Shown here piece after piece: positions 11,193-21,322 of a stretch of 64,000 nt of DNA. Below the pieces are notes generated by a model. That model saw only the letters and a list, made by a program, of their open reading frames with translations, had not been told where the DNA came from and searched no databases. The stretch is from Branchipolynoe longqiensis (lineage: Eukaryota > Annelida > Polychaeta > Phyllodocida > Polynoidae), in the NCBI GenBank assembly GCA_030323885.1, contig CM059197.1, forward strand, positions 33,931,884-33,995,883, in the 5' to 3' direction. Position 1 is the stretch's first letter, and each line of letters starts with the position of its first letter. The position numbers and the translations under genes were made by a program.

Positions 11193-11600
11193 TCATGATG
11201 TACACACTGTGATACAGTTAGCGTGGGGGTCTTCTTCTTCGCCCGTTGAGGCATCAGCGCCCATCCACACAAACACCTCCTCAGCCGTGTCGTAGATGAA
11301 CGTGTCGCCTACCACCCAACTTTGGCCATAGGCCACGAACAAAGGCTCTCCAGTTTTCCCGGTCCTGGGCCTTGAGTTTCTTGTTCGTGATTCTGTAACA
11401 TTGTTCTTTTTCCGGGGTGGGGTTGTTGGCCCCACGCCCAACCCCTAACCTGGAGGACCAGTTGCTGCTCTTAGTCTGTCCTCTACCATGAGTCCTGCCC
11501 GGCTTGGTTACACCTTGCAAGGGGGCTAGCCCCCGCCGGTATAGCTCTCATGGTCACGGAGGCACTCAAGCCTCCCCACTACGACAAGGTAGCAACACAT
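11193..11600 (-). pseudogene. Retroelement (LINE-like) remnant, identity uncertain
   Basis: The minus strand reads ..NKKLKAQDRENWRAFVRGL (about 11320-11400), a pattern like the C-terminus of a non-LTR retrotransposon ORF2. It is preceded by a GC-rich leader with TTAGGGGTTGGGCGTGGGGC and a GGCGGGGGCTAGCCCCC hairpin near 11520-11540. Another minus frame nearer the 3' end reads GDTFIYDTAEEVFVWMGADA, which resembles a gelsolin-type strand but runs out of the same repeat-like DNA without splice sites. A decayed LINE 3' end is the simpler reading. Confidence 0.4.
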
Positions 11601-12020
11601 TGGGGGGTGAGGGTGGTATCTGTAAAAGTACAACGTCTGAACACTTTGACTTCTGGATACTGAATGCTTTATTCCCGTCTAGGGCTCACTGAACCACCGG
11701 CTAACCTTTCCATGACGTCATCTCATTTACATACTCCTTTGTTTCACTCAATGCCTGGAACATATGCATTTCGTTAGCATATATTACAGTATCTGGGTGA
11801 GGCACCGACCATCCTATCAGCGAAGATGGGAAGAGCACAGGGAGATTTGGGAAAGCAATGGTATAATAGAGAGAGGGTATACGTGTAACTTGTTTCATAA
11901 AGACTACACCCTTTTCACCGTACAACTCCCTTGTCTCTTATTGTGACTGCCACAAACATCGACATGCAGAACGGCAGGCAGCACCGCTGGTTCAAACTCA
12001 AACCAAGTGGAATCGCACAC
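11601..12020. other. Intronic stretch, nothing recognised
   Basis: No supported feature between the LINE-like remnant and the MITE. Confidence 0.5.
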
Positions 12021-12772
12021 AATAGACTACATCATGGTTCTGACTGCGCATGCGCTGGAAACGGCGTTGGGAGCAAAGCAAAGGCATACTGCAATTGAGT
12101 TTACCGATATGCATAGGGAAAAACTTCGATTTTATTCAAAATGAATAGAAATACATAACAATTTGGCATAAACATATATGCACACATGCACTATTATCAT
12201 CTGATGAATATAGCTAATACAAAACTAGCCATAGTTAAACATTTTGAGCTAAGAAACATACAATTCCACACAAAACAATCAGTGATATCCACATCACCAT
12301 TATTAATTCTTGTTCTAAATATTAAAACGCCAAATGTGTCAACATACACTTGTTTCAGAGAAATATATAACCAATATCGGATTAACCCTACTCATTTCCT
12401 ATTTCTACATATGTCATTAACCATAGAATATAAATAAAAACATCAATAAAATAAATAAAACTGACTCTGGCTATGGCTCTAACACTAGTCTGAGTGCCTA
12501 GATTTGTCTAAATCTAAATACACATGGCATAAGATGTGCTGATTATATTGATGTAAATGCAATGCTGGATAAAAGATTAATATCTTAATTTATTATATAT
12601 ATTTTTTTAGTTGGTATTCTATGTTTCAAACAAGAGCTGAGATGAGCTGAAACTATTACATTTCATAGCTGCACCCAGTGTATTAGCATTAGCCATGTGC
12701 TTCTCGCGGGTATGTTTTGCTCTGATGCATCCCACAATGCACTGCGCTGCTGGAACCATGATGTAGTCTATT
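12021..12772. mobile_element. MITE with AATAGACTACATC ends, copy 1 (752 bp)
   Basis: Inverted ends AATAGACTACATCATGGTTC (12021) and its complement at 12753-12772, 20 of 20 matching. The AT-rich interior is shared with 26406-27122 and partly with 56078-56165. No transposase frame. Confidence 0.85.
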
Positions 12773-13077
12773 CAGAAGTGATGCATACTGCGTAGCAGTG
12801 GCTGTGTGTACCATTGGATCCTTAGTGACCAGGCATGTTCGTTCACCTCATCCCCCTCATCCCCAAACAAAAGTACACACCCTTGGCGGCCCTGTTATTT
12901 GATGATTGTTCTTATTGGGTTGTTTTTTTGGTGACATTGTATTTACGTTGCCCATAACAGTTAAGTCTAATAACGTTTCGCCACTAGACAGTGATAGTCT
13001 TATGGTTCTCCTTATTGTGTCACTTCCATTTGTTGTGTAGCTATCTGTTGCATGAATTCTTTCTCTGTTCTTTCCAG

Positions 13078-13138
13078 AAAACGCCCCGAGCCTTTGCCAA
13101 AGCCAACGCTTGGAATACAGTTAAATCAAGATCGAACG
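13078..13138 (+). CDS. XRRA1: XRRA1-like exon (linker)
   Basis: A 61-nt exon. Its first base completes the split Arg codon left by the 9490 exon (AG|A), then it encodes KRPEPLPKPTLGIQLNQDRT. The acceptor TTCTCTGTTCTTTCCAG has a strong pyrimidine tract. The donor is ACG|GTATTA, phase 0. The Pro/Lys-rich linker after the LRR block matches the domain order of XRRA1. Confidence 0.85.
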
Positions 13139-13201
13139 GTATTAGTTTCATTCTACATTCTTTCACTTTTACACACAACTATGATCATTTTAGATTTAGA
13201 C

Positions 13202-13537
13202 CAGACGGAGTGCCCGAATGAGTTCCGTCCCATGTTTTGGGAGATCGGAGGATCCGAACCCATGAGATGGGTTCGAACCATGGTCGAGTCCAATGACTTA
13301 AGAATTTATACTTGTCGCTTCCTAGCCTGGTGCTCGAGATTACTAGGATAGGGCAAGGACTGGTTCGCTCATTGTCAGGATAATGTGACTGAATGGGATA
13401 TCTGGTAATGGTGCAGGTGGCCTGATTCCCCAGTCGGGCAGCACTATAAAGTCACCATGAGTGCACTGTCACAAGTTGGTACCCGTCCTGATAGTACCTT
13501 AGATGTTTCTAGGACGTAAAACAACAACAAACAATCT
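13202..13537 (+). mobile_element. SINE-A copy
   Basis: Diverged tRNA-like head (GGAGTGCCCGAATGAGTTCC, B box GGGTTCGAACC), full core, and tail TTAGATGTTTCTAGGACGTA followed by AACAACAACAAAC. It starts 63 bp after the exon's donor. Confidence 0.9.
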
Positions 13538-13605
13538 TACATTAAAATAGTTGCATAAGATAAGATATTTGTAAATGAGATATCAAAATGATTTTTTTTT
13601 AAATG

Positions 13606-13700
13606 GGGGTGATAAATAATTTATTCATTAGAATATACCTTCTTTTTCAGCGCAGAGGCATGGTCTTTGAGCCATATGCATTATATTGCAGATAGATGCT
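13606..13700 (-). repeat. Shared 3'-end repeat, copy 2
   Basis: 'AATAATTTATTCATTAGAAT' then 'CAGCGCAGAGGCATGGTCTT'; matches 2195-2275 and 48707-48790. Confidence 0.5.
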
Positions 13701-14390
13701 TTGAAGGTAATTAGATATGGTATATTAATAAATAGTAATAGATAGTTAGTGAATTAGCCAAATGTGTAAAGTTCAGTATTATGAGCTCAGGCAGTGATAT
13801 TATCATGGACAAAATAAATTAAAATGAGAAAGTATATGTCATTATTTTATCTTAATTGTCCGTTATTCATCTTAAATGACTTTTAATCTGTTGGATTGAT
13901 TGATGATGGCTTTGGCAGCAAAGGCTGTGTTCCTAGCTAGATGCGTTTCAATTTAATTATGTTGTATTATTTAACCACCACTCCTACACACTGAGTGTAA
14001 AAGCTCAATCAGTTATGAAATGTGTCAAATCACACTTACTATGAACATAAAAGATTACAATTGTAAAAATTGTGGCATTGGATTATAAAACCGTCAATTG
14101 ACACAAATTTAACCACTTCAAAATTGCATCAGAGATAATTTTTGCCGTCATTTGATGCCGATCTGACCATTTCAGAATTTCATGTAAATTTCAACATGGA
14201 CATGTGAATGCGATTAACAAGACTGACAGAGTCGATACTGCCAGCGTTTCACTGAATATTAGCTCTTGCTGACAACATGGCGTTACACCATCAGCAATCA
14301 ACCAACCAATCCACCGATCCATCAATCAATCACTTTGCCGCTAAATGAGCCGATGATACCGACTCTATCGCTTCTCGCTGTATTAAATAG

Positions 14391-14636
14391 GTGAACACCA
14401 TCATTTCTTCGGTGCCCCGCTGTAACGTTGAAGAACTGCTCGCCCTCGAGGGCTCGTTGAGTTACCGCACCTACCGGCAGGTGGCAGCACCGACGCCGCG
14501 CTCGATGCAGTCCTCCGATCAGACACCACGTGACCCTGCGGAGACTGACCGCTCCAGCCGCCTGCCGCCCATCCCGCCTCGAGCCAAGTCCGGCACGCGG
14601 TCGAACCTTGAAGGCGAGGCCTTCTTTATGACCCAG
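14391..14636 (+). CDS. XRRA1: XRRA1-like exon ending in EAFFMTQ, GC donor
   Basis: Encodes 82 residues: VNTIISSVPRCNVEELLALE, a Ser/Thr/Pro-rich linker with RLPPIPPRAKSG, and a final EGEAFFMTQ. The last block corresponds to an S/E-x-FLTQ motif I recall from vertebrate XRRA1. Acceptor TATTAAATAG|GTG, phase 0. No GT donor can follow MTQ: the sequence is CCCAG|GCAGGC, and reading on gives Ala-Gly-stop. A GC-AG intron is therefore the best model. The exon is strikingly GC-rich compared with its flanks. Confidence 0.85.
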
Positions 14637-14723
14637 GCAGGCTGACTTCCAGTGTTTTATTTACAGGGATGAAAGATCTACGCGGTTTTAGGGGATTTTT
14701 TTCAAAATATTTACATAATGATG

Positions 14724-15430
14724 TTAAAGCTGTATAGTCCGATGAAAAGATCAAATTTTCAAAACCAAAGCTCATGTCTGGGTTTGAGTCTACATATTCA
14801 ACTTAGATACCAGTGCACTGATTAAAGTGGCTTGGCCGATGGTTTTGAGTTTCTGTCTTTTTCTGAGATAAATATATTAGGCCGATCATTATAATTTACG
14901 CCACTTTAGTTTGAAGTGACTTTTGTTTTAAATGGCTAACTTTTGAGATATTTTAAGTGCAACCATACAAAATTAATTTTGGCATGCTTGCCAAAACTCT
15001 GACACCATAGGTTTCTGCAGTAAAAGGCTTTATTCAAATTCCTCAGTATTTCCTTCTGTGTTGCGACAAATGTTTAATAAGTGCACCAGTATCTAAGTTA
15101 GACATGTAGAATCAAATCTACATAAATGCTTCGGCTTTGGAAATTTGATATTTCATCGGACTATGCAACTTTAAACATTTGTTACTGCGTACTAGAAGGG
15201 CATAATAAGCCAATTTAACAGAACTTGTTACTATTGAAGTCTATGGTGTTCGAATTTTGGCATGCTTGCCAAAATTGATTTGGCATGTTTTGATGTCAAA
15301 TAATTCCAAAGTGAGCAATTTAAAATAAAAGTTACTTCAAGCTAAAGAAAAAGTAGATTATAACGATTACCATAATGTATTTATCTCAGGAAATGTCAGA
15401 AACTCAAAATCATCGGACTATGCATCTTAA
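14724..15430 (+). mobile_element. TTAA-MITE, outer copy interrupted by its own family
   Basis: TTAAAGCTGTATAGTCCGATG at the left (14724) and the complement ATCGGACTATGCATCTTAA at the right (15430). The two halves, 14724-14825 and 15171-15430, join into one element at the internal site ..CACTTATTAAACATTT.. seen intact in other copies. Confidence 0.85.
14822..15174 (-). mobile_element. TTAA-MITE, inner nested copy
   Basis: A 345-bp element in opposite orientation flanked by TTAA at 14822-14825 and 15171-15174. Its ends are diverged from the AGTTGCATAGTCCGATG consensus on the left and good on the right. Confidence 0.85.
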
Positions 15431-15955
15431 AAGTTGCATGGTCCGATGAAACCTATTTTTTTCAAAACCAAAACACTTACCTACATTTGATTCTATATAT
15501 CCAACTTAGGTACTGGTGCATTAACTAAGGCTTTGGGGCAGCATATACAGAATAATCAGTAAATGTATGACCCTATCCTTTTGGACAACTACTTTGAAGC
15601 AGCCATTAAGGCAGGGAGGCCACAAACCAATTAGGTCAATCTCGTGACCTTATTAATCTTGCCCTCATTCCCAGTACCATATATGGCATCAGTCAGGTTC
15701 CAGACTATCTACACATTAATAGGTCATTCCTCATCACGTGACCATCATGAGATGTGAATCTGGGCCACAACAATAAGACTTTTGACAAGCTTGCTGAAAT
15801 GATTTTCGATTCTTTCAGCTCAAATTGCTCCGAAATAACCATTTTTCATGCAAATAACTCCAGAATAATGAATAGTAGGGTATAATAGTCAACCTGATAT
15901 ATTTATCTAAAAATGTTTGCACACATTTGAACGTCATCGGACTATGCAACTTAAA
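15427..15955 (+). mobile_element. TTAA-MITE, third copy, rearranged
   Basis: Starts TTAAAAGTTGCATGGTCCGA directly at the end of the outer copy and ends CATCGGACTATGCAACTTAA near 15954. From about 15526 to 15800 the interior is unlike the family and may be a further insertion. Confidence 0.6.
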
Positions 15956-15984
15956 CCAAATGTGATGGAATCAGAGGTATATGA

Positions 15985-16050
15985 CAGCAATTGGTTCGTT
16001 CGAATCCCATTCTTATATGACCTTAGATGTTGCTAAAACATAAAACCCAA
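15985..16050 (+). mobile_element. SINE-A tail fragment
   Basis: 'TTATATGACCTTAGATGTTG' followed by CTAAAACATAAAACCC. Confidence 0.7.
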
Positions 16051-16068
16051 AGATGAAGTAGTTATGCT

Positions 16069-16576
16069 ATTGTCATGGGGGTGATGAAAATGGGAAATAT
16101 TGTGCCTAGAGCGGGACTCGAACCCACATCTCTTTGCATTCCGGGCCAGTGTGCTAACCATTACACCACCTAGGCTCCCTGATATCAACACACTACCCAC
16201 GCCTACCTGTCTATCCGGCTCCTTGCCTGAGAGGTCAGTGCAGACTACTACACTCATCCCCCTGGAATTGTAAGTCTTGTAATGCTTACAATTACATACA
16301 TACAGGCAATGCACTAACACATACATACACAGGGTAGGTTCAACAACCATACAGCGCAAAGCTTGTACAGGATCCTGATCACGGCAACCAGTGTCGTGGG
16401 GGTGATGAAAATGGGAAATATTGTGCCTAGAGCGGGACTCGAACCCACATCTCTTTGCATTCCGGGCCAGTGTGCTAACCATTACACCACCTAGGCTCCC
16501 TGATATCAACACACTACCCACGCCTACCTGTCTATCCGGCTCCTTGCCTGAGAGGTCAGTGCAGACTACTACACTA
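16069..16576 (-). mobile_element. SINE-B head-to-tail dimer, locus 1
   Basis: Two tRNA-like heads (reverse complement AGCCTAGGTGGTGTAATGGT, TAGCACACTGGCCCGGAATG) at about 16105-16180 and 16425-16500, separated by a shared body (GGATCCTGTACAAGC.. CAGGGGGATGAGTGTAGTAG). Acceptor-stem-like (GCCTAGG/TCTAGGC) and T-arm pairings (GTGGG TTCGAGT CCCGC) are visible. The anticodon arm does not fold, so this is not a functional tRNA. Confidence 0.88.
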
Positions 16577-16699
16577 TGTATGGGCGAAATATAGCCACAA
16601 CAAAGAGAGTTGAAACCCGGCATTTTCTCCACGATTCCCTGACAGTGCTAATCCTATGAGGGAATATCCACGTTTTCGAGGAAATTCGCCATCGGTGTA

Positions 16700-17053
16700 T
16701 TAAAGCTGCATAGTCCGATGAAAACATCAAATTTTCAAAACCAAAACAATTATCTAGATTTGATTCTACATATCTAATTTAGATACTGATGCACTTATTA
16801 AACATTTAACGGCACATAGAAGGGACTACTGAGTCAATTAATAGAACCTGTTACTGCAGAAGCCTATGGTGATAGAGTTTTGGCAAGGTTGACAAAATTA
16901 ATTTAGCATGTTTCCATTTCAAATATCTCAAAAGTTTGCGATTTAAAATAAAAGGTACTTCAAACTAAAGTAACGTAGATTATAATGAACAACCTAATAT
17001 GTTTATCTCAGAAAATGAGAGAAGCTCAAAACCATCGGACTATGCAACTTTAA
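16700..17053 (+). mobile_element. TTAA-MITE, full copy
   Basis: TTAA (16700-16703), a 346-bp element, TTAA (17050-17053). Inverted ends AGCTGCATAGTCCGATG / CATCGGACTATGCAACT. Confidence 0.93.
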
Positions 17054-17464
17054 TCTTGGTTTGATTTCCGCGTTTTTTGGCGGGACCGTCTTTTTTTCCC
17101 TAGTAAATTAATTATAGTCGTACATTAAGTAGGTTTTTGTGTTTGCTTTTCTCCAGCTAATATTTAAATACCACAAAGTGCTAGGAATATTTGACTCATT
17201 CAACCATGTCCCTGTCCTTAGTGGGGTTTGAATTCTTCGAAAATGCGGAAATTCTCTCATACTAATAGCTAACATTGTCATGGAGTTGTGAAAAGAAGCC
17301 AGAAAAATCAGGTTTCACCGAGTACTCTCCTAGCACTATCCTAACTCCATTCATTTGATCAGTCAGCACACACTATCCTTGGAGAGCGGCCCTTTGTGAT
17401 TGTCGTAACTGCATTATCGCCCACTTCCCCATCGATTTCCTCCTTTTCTTCTTCATGACACTTT

Positions 17465-17660
17465 CGTCATCTCTCTCTTTCTCTCTCTTTCTCTCTCTCT
17501 TTCTCTCTATCTCTCTCTATCTCTCTCACGCTCTCATTCTCTCTGACTCACTCACTTACTTACACTCTGACTCACTCACTCTCACTCACTCTCTCACACT
17601 CTCACTCTCACTCTCACTCACACTCTCTCTCACTCTCTCTCACTGACTCACTCACTCACT
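17465..17660. repeat. CT/CA-rich microsatellite
   Basis: Degenerate (TCTC)n and (CACT)n. The Ser/Leu frame through it is not a gene. Confidence 0.95.
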
Positions 17661-17895
17661 CTTACATTCTCACTATATATGTGATGTGTAAGGATTATGC
17701 GTATATAAATAATTGGAAGGTTATTATCTATTTTCCTCCAATCAGCTTGCTCTATGTATTCGCCTCCCTCCTTCATCGAGGAGACTGGTGGCGCCGCCAC
17801 TCACTCATTTTCCTCACTTCTGATGCTCCACTGCCTGTTCCAGTAGCCGCGAAAAATTATTTATCCATTGCAATTAACATGACTTTTCTTTTCAG

Positions 17896-18097
17896 CTTGA
17901 GGACCAGCATGGGAGCCCTGAGCCCGAGTCTTCGATTAATTCACAACCACCACAACGAGCAAAAGCCGCCACAGCACGGTACGCACGAGAGAAGAAACCC
18001 AACAAGAAACCCCAGCTGCCAGCCCAGTATCGGCACTATGAAGAGCTATTGCACTTGTCAAGTGACGATGAGGACCCAGACAACTTGGTAGAGCAGG
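17896..18097 (+). CDS. XRRA1: XRRA1-like exon with YEELL motif
   Basis: Encodes LEDQHGSPEPESSINSQPPQ, a basic stretch (RAKAATARYAREKKPNKKPQ) and LPAQYRHYEELLHLSSDDED..NLVEQ. The LP.(Q/K)Y..YEELL segment matches the LPSKY.GYEELL motif I recall from human XRRA1. The acceptor TGACTTTTCTTTTCAG is strong; donor CAGG|GTACGC, phase 1. Confidence 0.88.
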
Positions 18098-18121
18098 GTA
18101 CGCGTGTGTAACCTCTAAAGA

Positions 18122-18325
18122 AAATTTGTTGGACGCAGTGGCCGAATCCACGCAGGTTTCCTGTGCAGAAGGTCGGGAGTTTTTAAATCCCAGCTGAGTC
18201 AAACCAATGACTTATAAAATTGACCTGTGTCACTGCCTAGCCTGGCGCTCGGCATTAATAGGTTAGGACAAGGACTGGTTAGCACAATATCAGGATAATA
18301 TCACTGTTTGGGATATTCAAGGGTA
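18122..18325 (+). mobile_element. SINE-A copy, 3'-truncated
   Basis: Starts with a head variant (GCAGTGGCCGAATCCACGCA) 25 bp after the exon's donor and stops after 'CAATATCAGGATAATATCAC'. Confidence 0.8.
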
Positions 18326-18509
18326 AATCGCCTACCATACACACTAACCTAACCCTATTCTGACTATTTTTAACTTGTTAGTATACATTTTGCAACAATA
18401 AGTTGCCTAGCATCACCACATGCATTGAAGAACATCAAACACGTGATGCTGGATGTTGGCGGGACCAAGTTTTCAATGCCACATTGGCCACTCTTGGCTG
18501 ACGCATGTA

Positions 18510-18806
18510 CAGATGAACCTCGATCCAACGGACTAATAGGGGGGGAGCAGTTGTCCGTTAAAGCCGTTTGTCCGTTGCAGCGACAAAATTTTCCGGGGGG
18601 TACGAAGTATTGCTTGTGGAAGGCTGGGGTTCAGGATCCTTGCGTTTAAAAAATGTGTCAAGTTTCAACTGCTTGCCTCGCTGATGCTCTTCCCTAATAA
18701 CTAGTTCTCTGAAACTGCGAAAATGTTCAGATATTCACTCTAGCGGATTGTGTCCGTTGGATCCGGAATCCGTTGCATCGGTGTCTGTTGGATCGAGGTT
18801 CATCTG
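18510..18806. mobile_element. Tc1/mariner-like MITE M1 (297 bp)
   Basis: TA + CAGATGAACCTCGATCCAAC at the left and its complement GTTGGATCGAGGTTCATCTG + TA at the right. The TA flanks and CAG...AACCTC ends fit the mariner superfamily. No transposase. A stretch of C (18833-18846) lies just outside. Confidence 0.8.
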
Positions 18807-18882
18807 TATTTTTATTCACGGAAGGACACACTCCCCCCCCCCCCCCGCGCCATTGCGAGACCTATTTACCAATCTAAAGCAC

Positions 18883-19112
18883 AAACAAATCTTACAGTTC
18901 CTTAAGAACAACTGGACCGTATCGCCTCCTGTAATTTTAACTGTTTTGTTAGTTAAACTTTACTGTCAATCGTTGTTTTGGGATAAATATATGTGAAGGG
19001 AGGGGAATGGGGCAGATGTACACACGCAAATCTTACAGTTCCTTAAGAACAACTGGACCGTATCGCCTTCTGTAATTTTAACTGTTTTGTGAGTTAAACT
19101 ATACTGTCAATT
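18883..19112. repeat. Tandem direct duplication (two ~90-bp copies)
   Basis: 'AAATCTTACAGTTCCTTAAG' through 'AACTGTTTTG.AGTTAAACT' occurs at 18888-18970 and 19028-19110 with few differences. Confidence 0.9.
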
Positions 19113-19315
19113 AACACAAATTTAACTTTAAAATTGGATCACATCTGTTCTAATAAATGATCAATTTTGTTATGCTCCATCCCCAATAAGGTTAAGATGA
19201 GCTTCTATACCTTTTAAGTCCTCTTTTGTTTAAAAATAATTATGTAATTTGAAAATCCACATTTCCGTATAATATTTGATATTACAATTCTAGAATCCCT
19301 TTTCTTATTTTGCAG

Positions 19316-19428
19316 ACCTGGGTGGCAACATTAAGTCACTGCAGTACATCCTGAGACATCCGCTCCAATTCAGAACACAAGGTGTGCCACTCGATCAGCC
19401 TCAGCCACCCTTCAGACCACTCCTCAAG
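19316..19428 (+). CDS. XRRA1: XRRA1-like exon with LQYILRHPLQ block
   Basis: Two bases (AC) complete Asp with the G left by the previous exon, then LGGNIKSLQYILRHPLQFRT and QGVPLDQPQPPFRPLLK. The LQ.(I/M)L(R/K)HPL motif matches human XRRA1 (ALQQMLKHPLL, from memory). Acceptor TTTCTTATTTTGCAG, donor AAG|GTGTGT, phase 0. The next recognised exon is 24 kb away. Confidence 0.9.
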
Positions 19429-19549
19429 GTGTGTATTTGACAAATTCATTCAAGGCAAAATCGCCTACATTCTGATGTATTTAAAACACTCGTTGCACAG
19501 GTAAGGGGTCGTCCGTCCAAAGTTGTCAATATTTTCACGGTTGTACAAA

Positions 19550-19640
19550 GCGTACAACAGTGGGGAGGGAGGGGGGGGGGGGCGTGTCAGTAAAGTACAG
19601 GGGTAGCCTTGAAGGGGGGGGGGGGGGGCGCATCTGCGTC
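19550..19640. repeat. Poly-G tracts
   Basis: Several runs of 8-13 G, with a further run at 20153-20167. No feature implied. Confidence 0.9.
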
Positions 19641-19778
19641 GGTGTGTGACCTTGTGGGTCATGCAAAGTGCTGTAGTTTTGTATACTTTAAAGTTACCGA
19701 GGCATCTCGATAAGCAACGGATTTTAGATTATTAAATATCCCAGTTACTTGATTTTAACTTGTATTCTTTGCGATATA

Positions 19779-20134
19779 TTAAAGTTGCATAGTCCGATGG
19801 TATTGAGCTTCTGATATTTTCAGAGATTAATACCTTATGTTGATTATTATAATGTACCTTAACTTTAGCTTGAAGTAACTTGTATTTTAAATGGATAACT
19901 TTTGAGATTTTTCAAGTGCAACCATGCAAAATTAATTTTGGCAAGCATGTCAAAACTCTGATCTCATGGGCTTCTGCAGTAACAAGTTCTATTTGATTGC
20001 CTTAGTATTCCCGTCTATATGGTGAAAAATGTTTAATAAGTGCACCAGTATCTAAGTTAGATATGCAAAATCAAATTAAGATAATTGTTCTGGTTTTGAA
20101 AATTTGATGATTTCATCGGACTATGCAGCTTTAA
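19779..20134 (-). mobile_element. TTAA-MITE, full copy
   Basis: TTAA (19779-19782), a 348-bp element, TTAA (20131-20134). Ends AGTTGCATAGTCCGATGG / CATCGGACTATGCAGCT. Confidence 0.93.
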
Positions 20135-20527
20135 CATACATTCAAATACCTCATGGGGGGGGGGGGTAACGAGATAGTACTGTAGTAGATAAAAAGATTC
20201 ACCCCGTACTTACAGTACAGGCGTGAAAACCAACCTATTAGAAAAACTGGCGAAAGATTTCGACATGCCGGGGAAATGAACTGAGCGGGTAAATTCTCAA
20301 TTTAAGAAGAAAAATATATTCTTCACATAAATCTTTATATTTACCCGCTACTTCCGCTTACGTTACCATCATTGCTGAATCGGTGTCTGCGCCTTTGATC
20401 TGTAACCAGTAGCGCCCCCTCTGTGTTGGTGGGGGAACTGTTTGAGAATAGTTACCACGTTACACGCCAGGTGGCGCCTCTGCGCCGAGTCCCTATCGGT
20501 GGAGGCTACTTTCATGGTCCTCCTTTG

Positions 20528-20954
20528 AGGGCGTAATCGATTAATCAACTCGGGTCACCCGAGCCACTTTTTGGGACATGCGCGCATCCTACAGACTCGG
20601 GTTGAATAAACGAAACTGCTCGGGGTGGACAAAATGGTGGCTTAATCGAAAACTTAATAATTTTTTTCAATAACCGATATATGTACAGCAAAATAGGATT
20701 TAAAATATTTTATGATTGTAGAAGCTGACAATCTGGGTTATTAAAAAAAAAGCATTAAAACAACACGTAGGAGTTGTACTGGTAGCGGTTATCCTACAGG
20801 TACCAGCACAGATGTGACGTCATCGCTCCCAGCAAACCCCAGCCAAGAGGTGGGTTACTGGGGTCGGGTCGTTTTGCACTCGTGGTGTTCTATTTGAAAT
20901 TCTGACGACTCTGGTGAGCCGAGTCGCCCAGGTCGTGTTAATCGATTACGGCCG
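20528..20954. mobile_element. E2: TIR element with GGCGTAATCGATTAA ends
   Basis: Left AGGGCGTAATCGATTAATCA, right complement of GGCCGTAATCGATTAACACG. Inverted subterminal CGGGTCACCCGAG / CTCGGCTCACC motifs follow. A perfect TGACGTCA lies at about 20816. Related to the 109-bp E8. Confidence 0.75.
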
Positions 20955-21197
20955 AAGTGAACGTTGATTGGCATTACTAACTGGGTTCTATACATTGTGG
21001 ACTACTCCGGCATTATTAAATGGCCATACGGGTGTTTTTGCCAAGTTCACCTTGTACTTTGTGAGAAACTGAAGCTGGGACCCACCATGTCGGGTCACAG
21101 CTTCAGCTTACACAGCTGGAAGGTGGGGACAGATGGTGAATACACATATTCCACGATACAGGAAGTGGTTATTTTATCTCACGTGAAATATTTGCGA

Positions 21198-21322
21198 GAT
21201 AATGTGAGTGAGTGTGTGGGATATCATGACATGGTGTCGGCGGCGTGGCATCTCAGTAAGGCAGCGTTATAAAGCCATCATGAGTTGGTATCTGTCATGG
21301 TATGAGCCTGGTTGTCCCTAAG
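21198..21322 (+). mobile_element. SINE-A 3' part, degenerate
   Basis: 'GATAATGTGAGTGAGTGTGT', 'GGCAGCGTTATAAAGCCATC' and 'GTTGGTATCTGTCATGGTAT' follow the SINE-A core order. Confidence 0.6.

Larger units (their letters stand above)
14664..17101 (+). mobile_element. H2: hAT-like element broken up by nested insertions
   Basis: The left end CAGGGATGAAAGATCTACGC is shared with H1 at 45599. Internal H1-like sequence resumes at 16600-16699 (ACGATTCCCTGACAGTGCTA) and again after 17054 (TTTCCGCGTTTTTT..CCCTAG). Between these pieces lie TTAA-MITEs, a SINE-A tail and a SINE-B dimer. It starts 27 bp into the GC-AG intron. Confidence 0.6.

Noticed and set aside
16105..16180. tRNA gene in the SINE-B heads
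   Set aside because: Acceptor and T arms pair, but the anticodon arm does not, and the unit is repeated with a SINE body.
16033..16632. 199-codon minus frame with an internal duplication
   Set aside because: It is the SINE-B dimer; the same peptide appears at 38276, 38653, 51047, 55602 and 55923 because the SINE is repeated, not because it is a gene family.
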